Made by a program: the position numbers and the translations under genes. From an uncultured Eubacterium sp. (GTDB lineage: Bacteria; Bacillota; Clostridia; Lachnospirales; Lachnospiraceae), in the NCBI GenBank assembly GCA_910584595.1, contig CAJUBQ010000009.1:20134-84133 (forward strand): a DNA stretch of 64,000 nucleotides, read 5' to 3'. The notes below the pieces were generated by a model that searched no databases, had not been told where the DNA came from, and saw only the letters and a list, made by a program, of their open reading frames with translations. This document shows, one piece after another, positions 35,400-44,125 of the stretch (positions within the stretch are counted from its first letter, which is position 1; every line of letters begins with the position of its first letter).

Positions 35400-36312
35400 T
35401 GAAGCCAGAAAAAGGCTGATCAGGAGCAGGCTGAAACAGCAGAATGGCGGTAAGAAAGAGATTGCCGTCAGATACCAGTCCAAATACCCTGACAGTGCGC
35501 AGCGTGAATACATACGTCTCGTAGATCAGTATATGGCTGTTGAAAAACAGGTAATCTTGCGGTATATGCCAGAACTGAAAAAGATTTTGTGGGAAGACCA
35601 GCAGTACAATACGGATGCATCCGGCAATGATAAAAAAAGGAAAACAAGGCGGTTTGCCATCCTGGAAGGTATTTTAAGCCAGCTAAAAGAATTATTTGAA
35701 CGGATGCTGAAAGAAATGGAAAGCACATTCGGTCTTTTTGGATTAAAGAAAATGCTGGAGAGTGTGGCTGCCCTGAACCTTAAGCTGACGGTCAGAGAAT
35801 GGAAAAAGACGGTAAACAGGACGCTTGGGCTTAACCTTTTGGATGATTATTATTCGGGCAGCTTCTATCAGGATATGTTGGAAACATGGGTTTCAGATAA
35901 TGTGGACCTGATAAGGACAATTCCGCATGAGTCACTGCGGAAAATGAAAGAAATCGTGTACCAGGCATATATGGATGGGAAGCCCACAACTTACATTGTA
36001 AAAGAGATACAGCGGCAGTATGGCAGAGATAAACGCCATGCAAGGCTGATCGCAAGGGACCAGGTTGCGAAATTAAATGCTGCGATTACACAGCGCCAGC
36101 AGACAGATGCGGGGATACGCCGTTACAGATGGAGCGATTCCAGGGATGAAAGGGTCAGGGACAGTCACAAAAAGCTGAATGGCCGTATTTTCCGGTGGGA
36201 TGATCCGCCGGAAACGGATGCCGGGCGCAGATGCCATCCGGGACAGGATTATCAGTGCCGCTGCTGTGCCCTTGCAATATTTGATCTTGACAATATAGAT
36301 TTGCCGGTGTGA
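35392..36312 (+). CDS. Head morphogenesis protein (Mu gpF-like)
   Basis: The 306-residue protein has the C-terminal MuF domain: ARDQVAKLNAAITQRQQ, WSDSRDERVRDSH and the terminal HPGQDYQCRCCA motif. It is a minor head protein packaged near the portal. ATG 35392 overlaps the portal stop by 8 nt. Confidence 0.88.
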   Translation: MDDEARKRLIRSRLKQQNGGKKEIAVRYQSKYPDSAQREYIRLVDQYMAVEKQVILRYMPELKKILWEDQQYNTDASGNDKKRKTRRFAILEGILSQLKELFERMLKEMESTFGLFGLKKMLESVAALNLKLTVREWKKTVNRTLGLNLLDDYYSGSFYQDMLETWVSDNVDLIRTIPHESLRKMKEIVYQAYMDGKPTTYIVKEIQRQYGRDKRHARLIARDQVAKLNAAITQRQQTDAGIRRYRWSDSRDERVRDSHKKLNGRIFRWDDPPETDAGRRCHPGQDYQCRCCALAIFDLDNIDLPV

Positions 36313-36336
36313 TCAAAAAGAATGGAGGTGTTGCCA

Positions 36337-37641
36337 TTGAAGATGCGGAGGATGGACAGTATTTCTTTGGATCAGACTTATTATACTGATGAAGGGTATC
36401 TGGTAGACCATCCGGTCGTAACTACCTGTGGCATTTTTGGGTATCAAAATGAAGACGGAAGTACACGTCGTGAGCTTCGGTTACCAGAGCATGTATTTTC
36501 TGAAAAGTCTTTAAAAAGCTATAAAGGAAAACCTATTATCATTACACATGATGCTGGAGAGGTGGACAAAAGCAATGTTCGCAGGGAGCAGATAGGAACT
36601 ATTATGAGTGAGGGGTATCAGGATGGAGACAATGTCAGATGTGAGATCATCATTCATGATACGGATGCCTTGCGAAAATGTGGATTAAAGGAGTTATCCC
36701 TGGGGTACAGTCTGGATACGGTGGATGAACCGGGCAAATGGAATGGGGAACCCTATGACTGCATACAGAAAAATATTGAGATCAACCATCTTGCACTTGT
36801 CGGGGAGGCAAGAGCCGGGGAATCGGCCAGGCTTAACATTGACAGCAGGGATGATGATTATAAAACATTAAAAGGAGGACGAATTTCCATGCAGAATGAA
36901 AACCATGATCTGACACCGGAAGAAATGGAAGCTGCCATTGCCCTGTATAAGGCGCAGAAAGCGGCGGAAAACGTAACCGGCGTTGAAACGGACGGAAACG
37001 GGCCGGACGGGGATGTACCGCCCGCAGAACCGGAGGAAAAAGAAAAGAATCCGGTTGAAACAGTAAGGGAAAATATGGACCGGAGGGACGCAGAAGGCGG
37101 GAATATGAAGCCGGAAGATGTGGTTGCGGAGCAGAAGGCGGATATCCAGACGCTTCTTGCAGAAATTGACCGGATACAGGCTGCAAATGATATGAATGCC
37201 ACAGACGGAAGCGGGGAAGAAAATGCGGACTCTGGAGAAAATGTGCCTGAGCAGAAAGAAAAACCACAGGCAGAAAAGCCTGGCGGTGAAAAGGGGGTAA
37301 ATATGGATTCTGTGGACCAGATGTTTAAAGACAGACTGGATATCTGCCGTATGGCTGACCGGCTTGGACTTGACGGGGTAGAAAACCTTTCCATAACAGA
37401 GGGGCGCAAAAAAATAATTAAGGCTGTCAACCCGAAGATGAACCTGGATGGAAAAAGCGACGGCTATATCAATGCAGCCTATGACATTGCAAAGGACAGC
37501 TTTCATGAACGGAAAACCACAGATGAACAGCGCCGCAGGATGGCGGAAGACCGGATGCGGAAAGATGCCGGCGAAGCATGCAGCTCTGATACTGCGCGTA
37601 AAAATATGATTGATCGTATGAAAGGGGGAAACAGGACATGA
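36337..37641 (+). CDS. Prohead protease (DUF2213) fused to scaffold
   Basis: The 434-residue protein has an N-terminal DUF2213 protease (about 1-165) with THDAGEVD and LKELSLGYS. The acidic helical C-terminal part is rich in Glu, Pro and Asp and acts as a scaffold. The protease cleaves scaffold and capsid during head maturation. TTG 36337 is chosen for GGAGGTG at 36324-36330. An in-frame internal start at 36889 would make the scaffold alone. Confidence 0.82.
   Translation: MKMRRMDSISLDQTYYTDEGYLVDHPVVTTCGIFGYQNEDGSTRRELRLPEHVFSEKSLKSYKGKPIIITHDAGEVDKSNVRREQIGTIMSEGYQDGDNVRCEIIIHDTDALRKCGLKELSLGYSLDTVDEPGKWNGEPYDCIQKNIEINHLALVGEARAGESARLNIDSRDDDYKTLKGGRISMQNENHDLTPEEMEAAIALYKAQKAAENVTGVETDGNGPDGDVPPAEPEEKEKNPVETVRENMDRRDAEGGNMKPEDVVAEQKADIQTLLAEIDRIQAANDMNATDGSGEENADSGENVPEQKEKPQAEKPGGEKGVNMDSVDQMFKDRLDICRMADRLGLDGVENLSITEGRKKIIKAVNPKMNLDGKSDGYINAAYDIAKDSFHERKTTDEQRRRMAEDRMRKDAGEACSSDTARKNMIDRMKGGNRT
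36871..37641 (+). CDS. Internal in-frame scaffold start (Nu3-like)
   Basis: AAAGGAGG at 36871-36878 precedes ATG 36889 by 10 nt. The 250-residue product starts MQNENHDLTPEEMEAA, exactly at the junction of protease and scaffold. A separately made scaffold inside the protease frame is the arrangement of lambda C/Nu3. The ribosome site is directly visible; its use is inference. Confidence 0.65.
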   Translation, partial: KGGRISMQNENHDLTPEEMEAAIALYKAQKAAENVTGVETDGNGPDGDVPPAEPEEKEKNPVETVRENMDRRDAEGGNMKPEDVVAEQKADIQTLLAEIDRIQAANDMNATDGSGEENADSGENVPEQKEKPQAEKPGGEKGVNMDSVDQMFKDRLDICRMADRLGLDGVENLSITEGRKKIIKAVNPKMNLDGKSDGYINAAYDIAKDSFHERKTTDEQRRRMAEDRMRKDAGEACSSDTARKNMIDRMKGGNRT

Positions 37642-38162
37642 GCATGGCAGTACAGACGTCCTATAATTTTGGATTTTCAAAAGGGGTTGCCGGAGGGCTT
37701 TATGACCTGTCGGACCATGAGGTTGCCACGAGGCAGGCTGAGGGCAGCACCGCATTTGGCGTTGGCGTGGTAACAGGCACAAACAAGGGAGTAGACGTTA
37801 CTGTACCGACGTCTGAAAGCACATCTGCTGATTTCGAAGGCGTGATTGTACATAATTCTGTGATGGCAGAGATGGATATGGATAACAGGCTGGAAATCGA
37901 GGATAAGAGGACGGTCGGCTGTCTGCAGCGTGGAAAAATCTGGGTAAAGACAGGCTCCAAGGCAGTTCCAACATATAAAGGGAAAGTGTTCCTGATTACG
38001 GACGGGGACGAAGTCGGACTGTTTACATCTTCGGATGATACAGCCACAAAGATAGAATTGAATGCCTGTTTCCTTGGAGTAATAGACGACGGAATTGCAA
38101 ATGCAGTGTTTTATCCGGCCATTCCTGCTTCAGCAGTATCGGCTCTTGTGGATAAGGGCTGA
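37638..38162 (+). CDS. Head decoration/cement-type protein
   Basis: The 174-residue beta-rich protein lies between scaffold and capsid and overlaps the scaffold stop by 4 nt. It resembles structural cement proteins (Gp24-like group) that stabilise the capsid lattice. The assignment relies on position and general sequence character. Confidence 0.65.
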   Translation: MSMAVQTSYNFGFSKGVAGGLYDLSDHEVATRQAEGSTAFGVGVVTGTNKGVDVTVPTSESTSADFEGVIVHNSVMAEMDMDNRLEIEDKRTVGCLQRGKIWVKTGSKAVPTYKGKVFLITDGDEVGLFTSSDDTATKIELNACFLGVIDDGIANAVFYPAIPASAVSALVDKG

Positions 38163-38193
38163 TTGATCAACAGGTAAGGGAGGGACATATTTC

Positions 38194-39207
38194 ATGAAAC
38201 AGTTTAACAACGATGACTACAGGGCATTAAAAAGCTCTACGCTGATCAGGAGTATTTCAGGATCCGAAGATATGCATTTTGACAGTGCGGAGTCTGCCGG
38301 AGTGTTCTTTGCGCGCGAGCTGGATCAGGTGAAAGCAAAGACTTATGACAAGCAGTATCCGGAGCTGTCTGCACTGTCAAATTTCCCGGTTACGTCAGAG
38401 GTAAATGAAGGGGCTGAAACCACGACCTACTACAGCTATGATGTTACCGGGATGGCAGAGGTTATCAATAATTATGCAACGGATCTGCCAAGGGTGGACA
38501 TTAAAGGCGAATCCCATACTGCGCACATCAAATCCATTGGCGACAGCTATGGGTATAATGTGCAGGAAATGAGAGCATCCAGGCTTGCCGGAAAATCTCT
38601 GGATGCAAGGAAAGGAGCAGCAGCAAGACGAGCCTCTGATTATGCTGTGAACAAAATTGCATGGGCTGGGGATAAGAAACACGGACTGATTGGGGTATTC
38701 AGCGAAAACAACGATATCCCGCTGTATACGCTGTCAGAGGTGGAAGTAAATGGCGTGAAGCATACAGAATGGAAATATAAGACAGCGGATCAAATTCTGG
38801 CGGACATAAACGGTGTACAGATGTTTACTGATAAGATAACGATGTCTGTAGAAAAACCGGATACCCTTGCGCTGCCGTCCCACACATACATGGATCTTGC
38901 AACAAGGAGGATACCGGATACAGATACGACTGTACTCAGCTTTTTGAAAGAACATGCGCCATATCTGAAAAATTTTGAATCCTGTGCAGAACTGCAGGCA
39001 GAGGCAACAGATATTAATACGAGCGGAAAAAACATTATGTTTATGTATACGAAAGACGCAGAGAAGTTCAGTCTGGAAATCCCGCTTCCATTTTACCAGT
39101 ACCCGTTACAGATCAAAAACCTGGAAACAGAGGTTCCTTGTGAAACGAGGACAGCAGGGCTTATTATTTATTATCCTCTTTCTATGGTTCTGGCATATGG
39201 CATTTAA
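38194..39207 (+). CDS. Major capsid protein (DUF2184)
   Basis: The 337-residue protein has the position, length and pattern of the DUF2184 capsid family, with YDKQYPELSALSNFPVTSE near the start and a beta-rich C-terminus. It forms the icosahedral shell. AAGGGAGGG precedes the ATG. Confidence 0.85.
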   Translation: MKQFNNDDYRALKSSTLIRSISGSEDMHFDSAESAGVFFARELDQVKAKTYDKQYPELSALSNFPVTSEVNEGAETTTYYSYDVTGMAEVINNYATDLPRVDIKGESHTAHIKSIGDSYGYNVQEMRASRLAGKSLDARKGAAARRASDYAVNKIAWAGDKKHGLIGVFSENNDIPLYTLSEVEVNGVKHTEWKYKTADQILADINGVQMFTDKITMSVEKPDTLALPSHTYMDLATRRIPDTDTTVLSFLKEHAPYLKNFESCAELQAEATDINTSGKNIMFMYTKDAEKFSLEIPLPFYQYPLQIKNLETEVPCETRTAGLIIYYPLSMVLAYGI

Positions 39208-39226
39208 TTTAAAGGAGGCTGTTTGA

Positions 39227-39637
39227 ATGAGAGTTACAAATATATCAAGAAAGATTATCAGTATTTTTGGCAAAACGCTCCTTCCTGGGGAAGATGTAAA
39301 GCTGGATAACGTAGACGAAAGCAATCCTACAATCCAGTTTTATTTAAAGGCAAAGGTTCTTGCTGCCGGTAATACGTCAGCAGCACAGATGAAAATTACG
39401 GATACCGGGGAAACTGAGCGTGAAAAAATTGCCAGGGAAGCAGTTGAAAAATACAAACAGGAGCAGGAAGAATACCGCAAAAAAGCTGAGGAAAAGGAAA
39501 ACGAGATTAAGGCTGTCAAAGGTATGAAGAAAAAAGAGGATCTTATCAAAAAAGCAATCGGGCTTGGACTTGAATTTTCAGATTCCGATTCTGCCGATAT
39601 GTTAAAGGAGAAAATCATCCATGCACTGAATGCGTAG
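39227..39637 (+). CDS. Small head-associated protein
   Basis: The 136-residue protein has a beta-type N-terminal part and a long charged coiled coil at about 60-105. No family recognised. It stands between capsid and the DUF4054 connector, so a head-completion role is likely. AAAGGAGG precedes the ATG. Confidence 0.65.
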   Translation: MRVTNISRKIISIFGKTLLPGEDVKLDNVDESNPTIQFYLKAKVLAAGNTSAAQMKITDTGETEREKIAREAVEKYKQEQEEYRKKAEEKENEIKAVKGMKKKEDLIKKAIGLGLEFSDSDSADMLKEKIIHALNA

Positions 39638-39643
39638 GAAAGG

Positions 39644-40060
39644 ATGGATGTTTTTATGGAAGCATTTGAAATCATACGAGCAACTATGCATGAGTTTTCC
39701 GGGGTTGCGGATGAACAGGTCCGTATTTATATTTCCCTTGCAGAACCTATGATCAGTGAGCGGAAATTTGGCAGACTGTATCCGCAGGCGCTTGCATATC
39801 TGGCTGCACACCAGATGAAAGCCGGAGGGCTTGGACAGTCGGCGGTCGGGGGCATTTCTCTTGGGGATATGTCTGGCTATTCAGCGATATCCATATCAGA
39901 GGGGGATACATCTGTGTCTTTTGCAAGCAGCCAGAAGGCGGGAAGCAGCATATCTTCTGCGGAAGATTACAGCACTACATCTTACGGCAAACAGTTCCAG
40001 CAGCTTCAAAACAGGTGCATTGTGCCGATCGTGGCCGCAGGTGTTCCCTATGGCATCTAG
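39644..40060 (+). CDS. Head-tail connector (DUF4054)
   Basis: The 138-residue protein matches the DUF4054 connector type: an N-terminal helical bundle with ERKFGRLYPQALAYLAAHQM and a flexible Ser-rich C-terminus. It closes the portal after packaging. In-frame ATGs at 39644 and 39656 are both possible starts. Confidence 0.75.
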   Translation: MDVFMEAFEIIRATMHEFSGVADEQVRIYISLAEPMISERKFGRLYPQALAYLAAHQMKAGGLGQSAVGGISLGDMSGYSAISISEGDTSVSFASSQKAGSSISSAEDYSTTSYGKQFQQLQNRCIVPIVAAGVPYGI

Positions 40061-40514
40061 GATCAGGGATACGCTTACGCCGGAGGGGGAGCGGTTTTAT
40101 CGGATGCTTGCGGAACTTGCTGACAAGGAGGTCCGCATCGGGTTCCAGCATGGGGAGGCAGCCGAAGATGATGGTACGGATATCTGTGATATTGCTGCGT
40201 GGAATGAGCTTGGCACGGAGCATATTCCGTCCAGGCCGTTCCTGCGTAAAAGTGTAGATGAAAATGAGGGGAAGATTAACCAGTTTTTGCAGGCAGAAGT
40301 AAGGTCGCTGGCATCGGGAAAAACAGCGGAGACGCTGCTGAACGAAATCGGAAATTTTCAGAAATCGCTTGTGCAGGAAAAAATTGCAGAGGGAAGTTTT
40401 GCGCCGAATGCAGAAAGCACGATACGCCGGAAAGGGTCCAGCAAGCCTTTGATTGACACCGGGCGTATGCGGCAGTCTGTTAATTATGTGGTAAAGCGGA
40501 AAGGACAGGATTAA
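40050..40514 (+). CDS. Neck/tail completion protein (HK97 gp10-like)
   Basis: The 154-residue protein has the segment VRIGFQHGEAAEDDGTDICD and IPSRPFLRKSVDE, typical of gp10-like tail-completion proteins. It starts inside the previous gene with an 11-nt overlap. Confidence 0.72.
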   Translation: MASRIRDTLTPEGERFYRMLAELADKEVRIGFQHGEAAEDDGTDICDIAAWNELGTEHIPSRPFLRKSVDENEGKINQFLQAEVRSLASGKTAETLLNEIGNFQKSLVQEKIAEGSFAPNAESTIRRKGSSKPLIDTGRMRQSVNYVVKRKGQD

Positions 40515-40919
40515 ATGGTATTTTTTAAAAAACCTTATACGCTCAGAAGATATTCCGTGCCGGTGTACATCAGAGGACATACATCTGTGCCGTATCAGGA
40601 CTTGCAGTTTCTTATGGATGTGCAGACAGAAGAAGATACGGTAAAAATGGATACGGACGGTGCGAAATCCGGGCAGAAGCTGAAAGTGTTCTGCGACTCG
40701 CCTTTGCTGGTGGAAGATGCGGGCAGGCAGCAGAAAGCAGACCGGCTCTGGTTTCAAGGGAAATGGTTTTCCTGCCAGAACAGCAGGCTGAGTGAAAACA
40801 CCGTCCTGCGCCATTACACAGCAGCTTTTGCAGAATGCCCGGATCAGGAAGCGCCGCCTGGAACTGGAGCTGCAGGTTCTGGAAATACAGGAGGCGCAGA
40901 AGGGAGTGATGCGGGATGA
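40515..40919 (+). CDS. Head-tail joining protein
   Basis: The 134-residue beta-rich protein, with no named family recognised, begins directly after the previous stop. It ends with a Gly/Pro/Ala-rich low-complexity tail (about 112-134). Its place in the neck cluster between gp10-like protein and sheath implies a connector role. Confidence 0.6.
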   Translation: MVFFKKPYTLRRYSVPVYIRGHTSVPYQDLQFLMDVQTEEDTVKMDTDGAKSGQKLKVFCDSPLLVEDAGRQQKADRLWFQGKWFSCQNSRLSENTVLRHYTAAFAECPDQEAPPGTGAAGSGNTGGAEGSDAG

Positions 40920-41713
40920 CGCTGGAGGAAGTAAAAGACTCTCTGTATGATACGGTGCAGAAATATTTTGAAGCAGGCACGGTAATCTGGGCAGAGCATG
41001 GAAATACGGTGCTGCTGCGTCCATATATGACAATGAAGATGAATGCCGTCAGCAGGGCGGCATTTCCTATTGAGGAAGAAGAAACGATCCTGCGGCAGCG
41101 TGCATACCAGTGCAGCAGTATATTAGAGGTAAATCTGTATACCAAAGGGAAAGCGGTTACGACAGAGGAAGGTATGACGGCTGGCTGCATCAATACGGCA
41201 GTGTCAGGCATGGGCCGGTTTTCAAATTATATGGAATCCGAATATATAACGGATCTGCTTGCAGGCCATGGCATTGCGGTATCGCTGATGCCTCCGGTGA
41301 AAGACCTGTCCTTTTTAGAAAATGAGAATGCATGGCTTTACAGGGCGATGGCTGAGTATTCAGTATCGTTTGTTATGGAAGCAGACGGTGCTTATGGCAT
41401 TAGCTGCTTTGATGTACAGCCAGACAATGGCAGCACAGGAAAACCAGATTCTGGAGGAGGCCATGACGGAGAGACGGGTTCTGGAGACGGGGATGATACA
41501 GGAACAGATGGCTCTGGTTCCGGGAGTTCTGGAAGCGGTGAAAATACCGGGGCATCAGGTTCCGGCAGTGGCATAGTTACAGATAGCCCGGACGCAGGAA
41601 ACACCGGGAGCCTAAAGGAGCAGGATTTCAGCGACGGAGGCACAAAAGAGATGGCAGGCACGCTGATTGGGACAATTGAAGAAGTTGAAATGACAGGAGA
41701 GTATGAAGTATGA
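40916..41713 (+). CDS. Neck/tail terminator protein with Gly/Ser/Asp linker
   Basis: The 265-residue protein has a folded N-terminal 160 residues resembling tail terminators of contractile phages. A striking low-complexity Gly/Ser/Asp/Thr stretch at about 168-228 and a short C-terminal segment ending GTIEEVEMTGEYEV follow. The overlap with both neighbours is 4 nt. Confidence 0.65.
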   Translation: MTLEEVKDSLYDTVQKYFEAGTVIWAEHGNTVLLRPYMTMKMNAVSRAAFPIEEEETILRQRAYQCSSILEVNLYTKGKAVTTEEGMTAGCINTAVSGMGRFSNYMESEYITDLLAGHGIAVSLMPPVKDLSFLENENAWLYRAMAEYSVSFVMEADGAYGISCFDVQPDNGSTGKPDSGGGHDGETGSGDGDDTGTDGSGSGSSGSGENTGASGSGSGIVTDSPDAGNTGSLKEQDFSDGGTKEMAGTLIGTIEEVEMTGEYEV

Positions 41714-42921
41714 AAAACAATCCATTAGACGATATTGTGAAATGTACGGTTGAAATATCCAGTCCTGCGTCCAGTGACGCGACATTTGACACCATACTGA
41801 TGATTACGCCCGGCCCGTCTGGAGCTGGAAAAAAGACAATGGTAAAAACAACGCCTGTATCAAGCGCAGATGAACTTCTGGACTATGGCTTTACAGTCAA
41901 TGATACCGCATACAGCGCTGCGACGGTTGCATTCAGCCAGAATCCATCACCAGATGAAATATATATCTGTATTCGGGCGAAAAAGGCAGAAGAACCGGAA
42001 AAACCGGATGGCCCGGATACCTCTGGAGAGCAGGAAAATAATGGTGAGGGAACGGATGAACCGAAAGAGCCTGAAAATACAGGAGCCGAGGCACAGGCAG
42101 AAAAGGCAGAAGAATATGAGGATATCCGCATGACCCTTGCCAGGGCGAAAAAAGAGTGTGGATTTTATGGAATCTATATTTCAGATTTTCGGGATGCGGC
42201 AGACATAGAAAATACAATGGAATGGACGGAATCCAACGAGAAGATCTTTGGCTTTGAATATACTGAATATGATAAATTCCCGATCAAAAACTTTTCTTAT
42301 TACCGGACATTTGCTATGTTCAGTGGCCTTGCAGACGGCTATGAGGAAGACGAGCAGCCAAAGGCCAACCGCTATGCAGCCCTGGCATGGATGGCAAAAT
42401 GCTTTGGGTATGACCCTGGCACCGAAACATGGGCAATGAAAGAGCTTGCTACAGTGATGCCGTCTGCGCTTGACACAGCGCAGAAAAAAGAGCTTGAGGA
42501 GAATAATACCGGCAGGTTTCTTCGTTACGGAGGCTGCAATATTACGATTGGCGGGAATATGCTTTCCGGAGAATGGATTGATGTCATCCGCTTTCGTGAC
42601 TGGATCAAGAATGAAATGCAGATCCGGGTATTTAACGTCATCAAAGTAAACAGGAAAGTTCCGTTCACAGATGCTGGCATAGGCATGATTGAAGGGCAGA
42701 TGATTGCCACATTGAAAAAAGGTCAGGAAGTCGGCGGGATTGCCGATACGGAATATGACGACGACGGCAATCCGACACCGGGATTTACAGTTACAGTGCC
42801 AAGGGCGTTAAGTTTTACTGAGGCAGAAAGGAAGTCCCGGAAATTAACCGGATGCAAATATACGGCGCGGCTTGCAGGAGCAATACACGCAGTGGAGATT
42901 TACGGGTTCCTGACGTTTTAA
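41710..42921 (+). CDS. Tail sheath protein (DUF3383)
   Basis: The 403-residue protein matches the DUF3383 sheath family, marking a contractile tail. It has SAATVAFSQNPSPDEIYI early and a C-terminal half with GFLTF at the end. An acidic Pro/Glu-rich insert at about 92-136 interrupts the fold and probably extends from the sheath surface. Confidence 0.85.
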   Translation: MKNNPLDDIVKCTVEISSPASSDATFDTILMITPGPSGAGKKTMVKTTPVSSADELLDYGFTVNDTAYSAATVAFSQNPSPDEIYICIRAKKAEEPEKPDGPDTSGEQENNGEGTDEPKEPENTGAEAQAEKAEEYEDIRMTLARAKKECGFYGIYISDFRDAADIENTMEWTESNEKIFGFEYTEYDKFPIKNFSYYRTFAMFSGLADGYEEDEQPKANRYAALAWMAKCFGYDPGTETWAMKELATVMPSALDTAQKKELEENNTGRFLRYGGCNITIGGNMLSGEWIDVIRFRDWIKNEMQIRVFNVIKVNRKVPFTDAGIGMIEGQMIATLKKGQEVGGIADTEYDDDGNPTPGFTVTVPRALSFTEAERKSRKLTGCKYTARLAGAIHAVEIYGFLTF

Positions 42922-42963
42922 ATGCATTAAGGGCGGCAGAAATGCCAGACAGGGGGAATAGAA

Positions 42964-43386
42964 ATGGCCAACACAAGGGTGACCACATATAACAGTAAGA
43001 AAGTAACATGCTCATGCGGAAGCCATATTGTTACCGGCTTTGCAGATGACAGCTTTATTACAATCGAACAGTCCGGCGACGGCGTGAGCGTCGTATCCGG
43101 TGCGGACGGCGAACTGGCAAGGTCTATTGATCCGTCCGAGCTGTTCTCGATAAAAATTACAGTCCAGCAGCAGTCACGGTCAAATGCATTCTTCACGAAA
43201 ATGTATTATGCCGACAAAGACTGCGAGAAAGGCACATTCTCGGTGAACATCAAGGACCTGCTTGGAAAGGACCAGTTTACGGCAGATGTGGCATGGGTTA
43301 CGAAGCTGGCAAATAAAACAAAGGGCAAGGCACAAAACAACATGGAGTGGACGCTGGCAGCACACGGTGAGATCAAGGAAGGATAG
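42964..43386 (+). CDS. Tail tube protein (DUF3277)
   Basis: The 140-residue beta-rich protein of the DUF3277 tube type stacks into the inner tail tube. It lies directly after the sheath gene, as usual for this phage group. AGGGGG lies 6 nt before the ATG. Confidence 0.82.
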   Translation: MANTRVTTYNSKKVTCSCGSHIVTGFADDSFITIEQSGDGVSVVSGADGELARSIDPSELFSIKITVQQQSRSNAFFTKMYYADKDCEKGTFSVNIKDLLGKDQFTADVAWVTKLANKTKGKAQNNMEWTLAAHGEIKEG

Positions 43387-43397
43387 GAGGATGACAC

Positions 43398-43922
43398 ATG
43401 AAATTAAAACAGCTTGAGCCGGTTGTGGAAACAATAGGCGATTATAAGTTTTATATTACCCCGTTTCCAGCATTAAAGGCAGCAAATATGACAGGGGAGC
43501 TGGCTTCGTTTATGCTTCCTTTGTTTGGTGCCCTGGCACCGCTTGTAAAGGATGGGGACAGCGAAAAAAAAGAGAACGGGCTTATGGATATTGATGCTGG
43601 TAAAGCTGCGGCTGCCATAGCATCCAGCGTAACCATTGATGGAAACAAAATGGAGAAGCTGATCCAGAAGTTCCTGCTTGGTGGACATATTACGGTAGAG
43701 ATGGAAGATGATGACGGAGAGCCAGAAGGATGCCGGCTGGACATGGATCTTCTGAATGAAATCTTTTGTGGTGAAGTGCAGGATATGTTTATCCTGTGCT
43801 TTTATGTCATCCGGATTAATTTCTCTGGTTTTTTCGGGAAACTCGCCGGCCTGTCTGGGAAAGCAGGGAAGGCAGATGCTATCCTGAAAATGGCACAGAA
43901 GAAGGCGAGGCAGATTATTTAA
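43398..43922 (+). CDS. Tail assembly chaperone, short form
   Basis: The 174-residue protein lies between tube and tape measure, the position of lambda G. It keeps the tape measure protein soluble during tail assembly. A slippery heptamer, TTTTTTC at 43829-43835 in the correct phase (T TTT TTC), lies inside the frame, and an open -1 frame continues past its stop. Confidence 0.75.
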   Translation: MKLKQLEPVVETIGDYKFYITPFPALKAANMTGELASFMLPLFGALAPLVKDGDSEKKENGLMDIDAGKAAAAIASSVTIDGNKMEKLIQKFLLGGHITVEMEDDDGEPEGCRLDMDLLNEIFCGEVQDMFILCFYVIRINFSGFFGKLAGLSGKAGKADAILKMAQKKARQII

Positions 43923-44125
43923 AATACGGGCGATTTGATTCCTCGCAGTTTTCAGAACTGGAACTTCGGATCTACATCCTGATAAAAGCGAAAATGGCAT
44001 CCATGTGGGAAATGAAGAATGTGTATACGCTGGATGAAATGTTAAAGCTGTATGCACTTTATGAAATGGAACTTGATGTGGAACGTGGCAGGGCAAAGGA
44101 TCTGGAAAGGAGGAATCAGTTTTGA
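43835..44125 (+). CDS. Tail assembly chaperone -1 frameshift extension (GT-like)
   Basis: Starting at the slippery site, the -1 frame is open for 96 codons and ends at TGA 44123-44125, which overlaps the tape measure start. It contains a well-formed helical segment, SSQFSELELRIYILIKAKMA. A -1 slip would make a 242-residue long form. An independent ATG at 43994 (43 residues) has no good ribosome site. The arrangement is that of lambda G/GT. Confidence 0.7.
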   Translation, partial: RETRRPVWESREGRCYPENGTEEGEADYLKYGRFDSSQFSELELRIYILIKAKMASMWEMKNVYTLDEMLKLYALYEMELDVERGRAKDLERRNQF

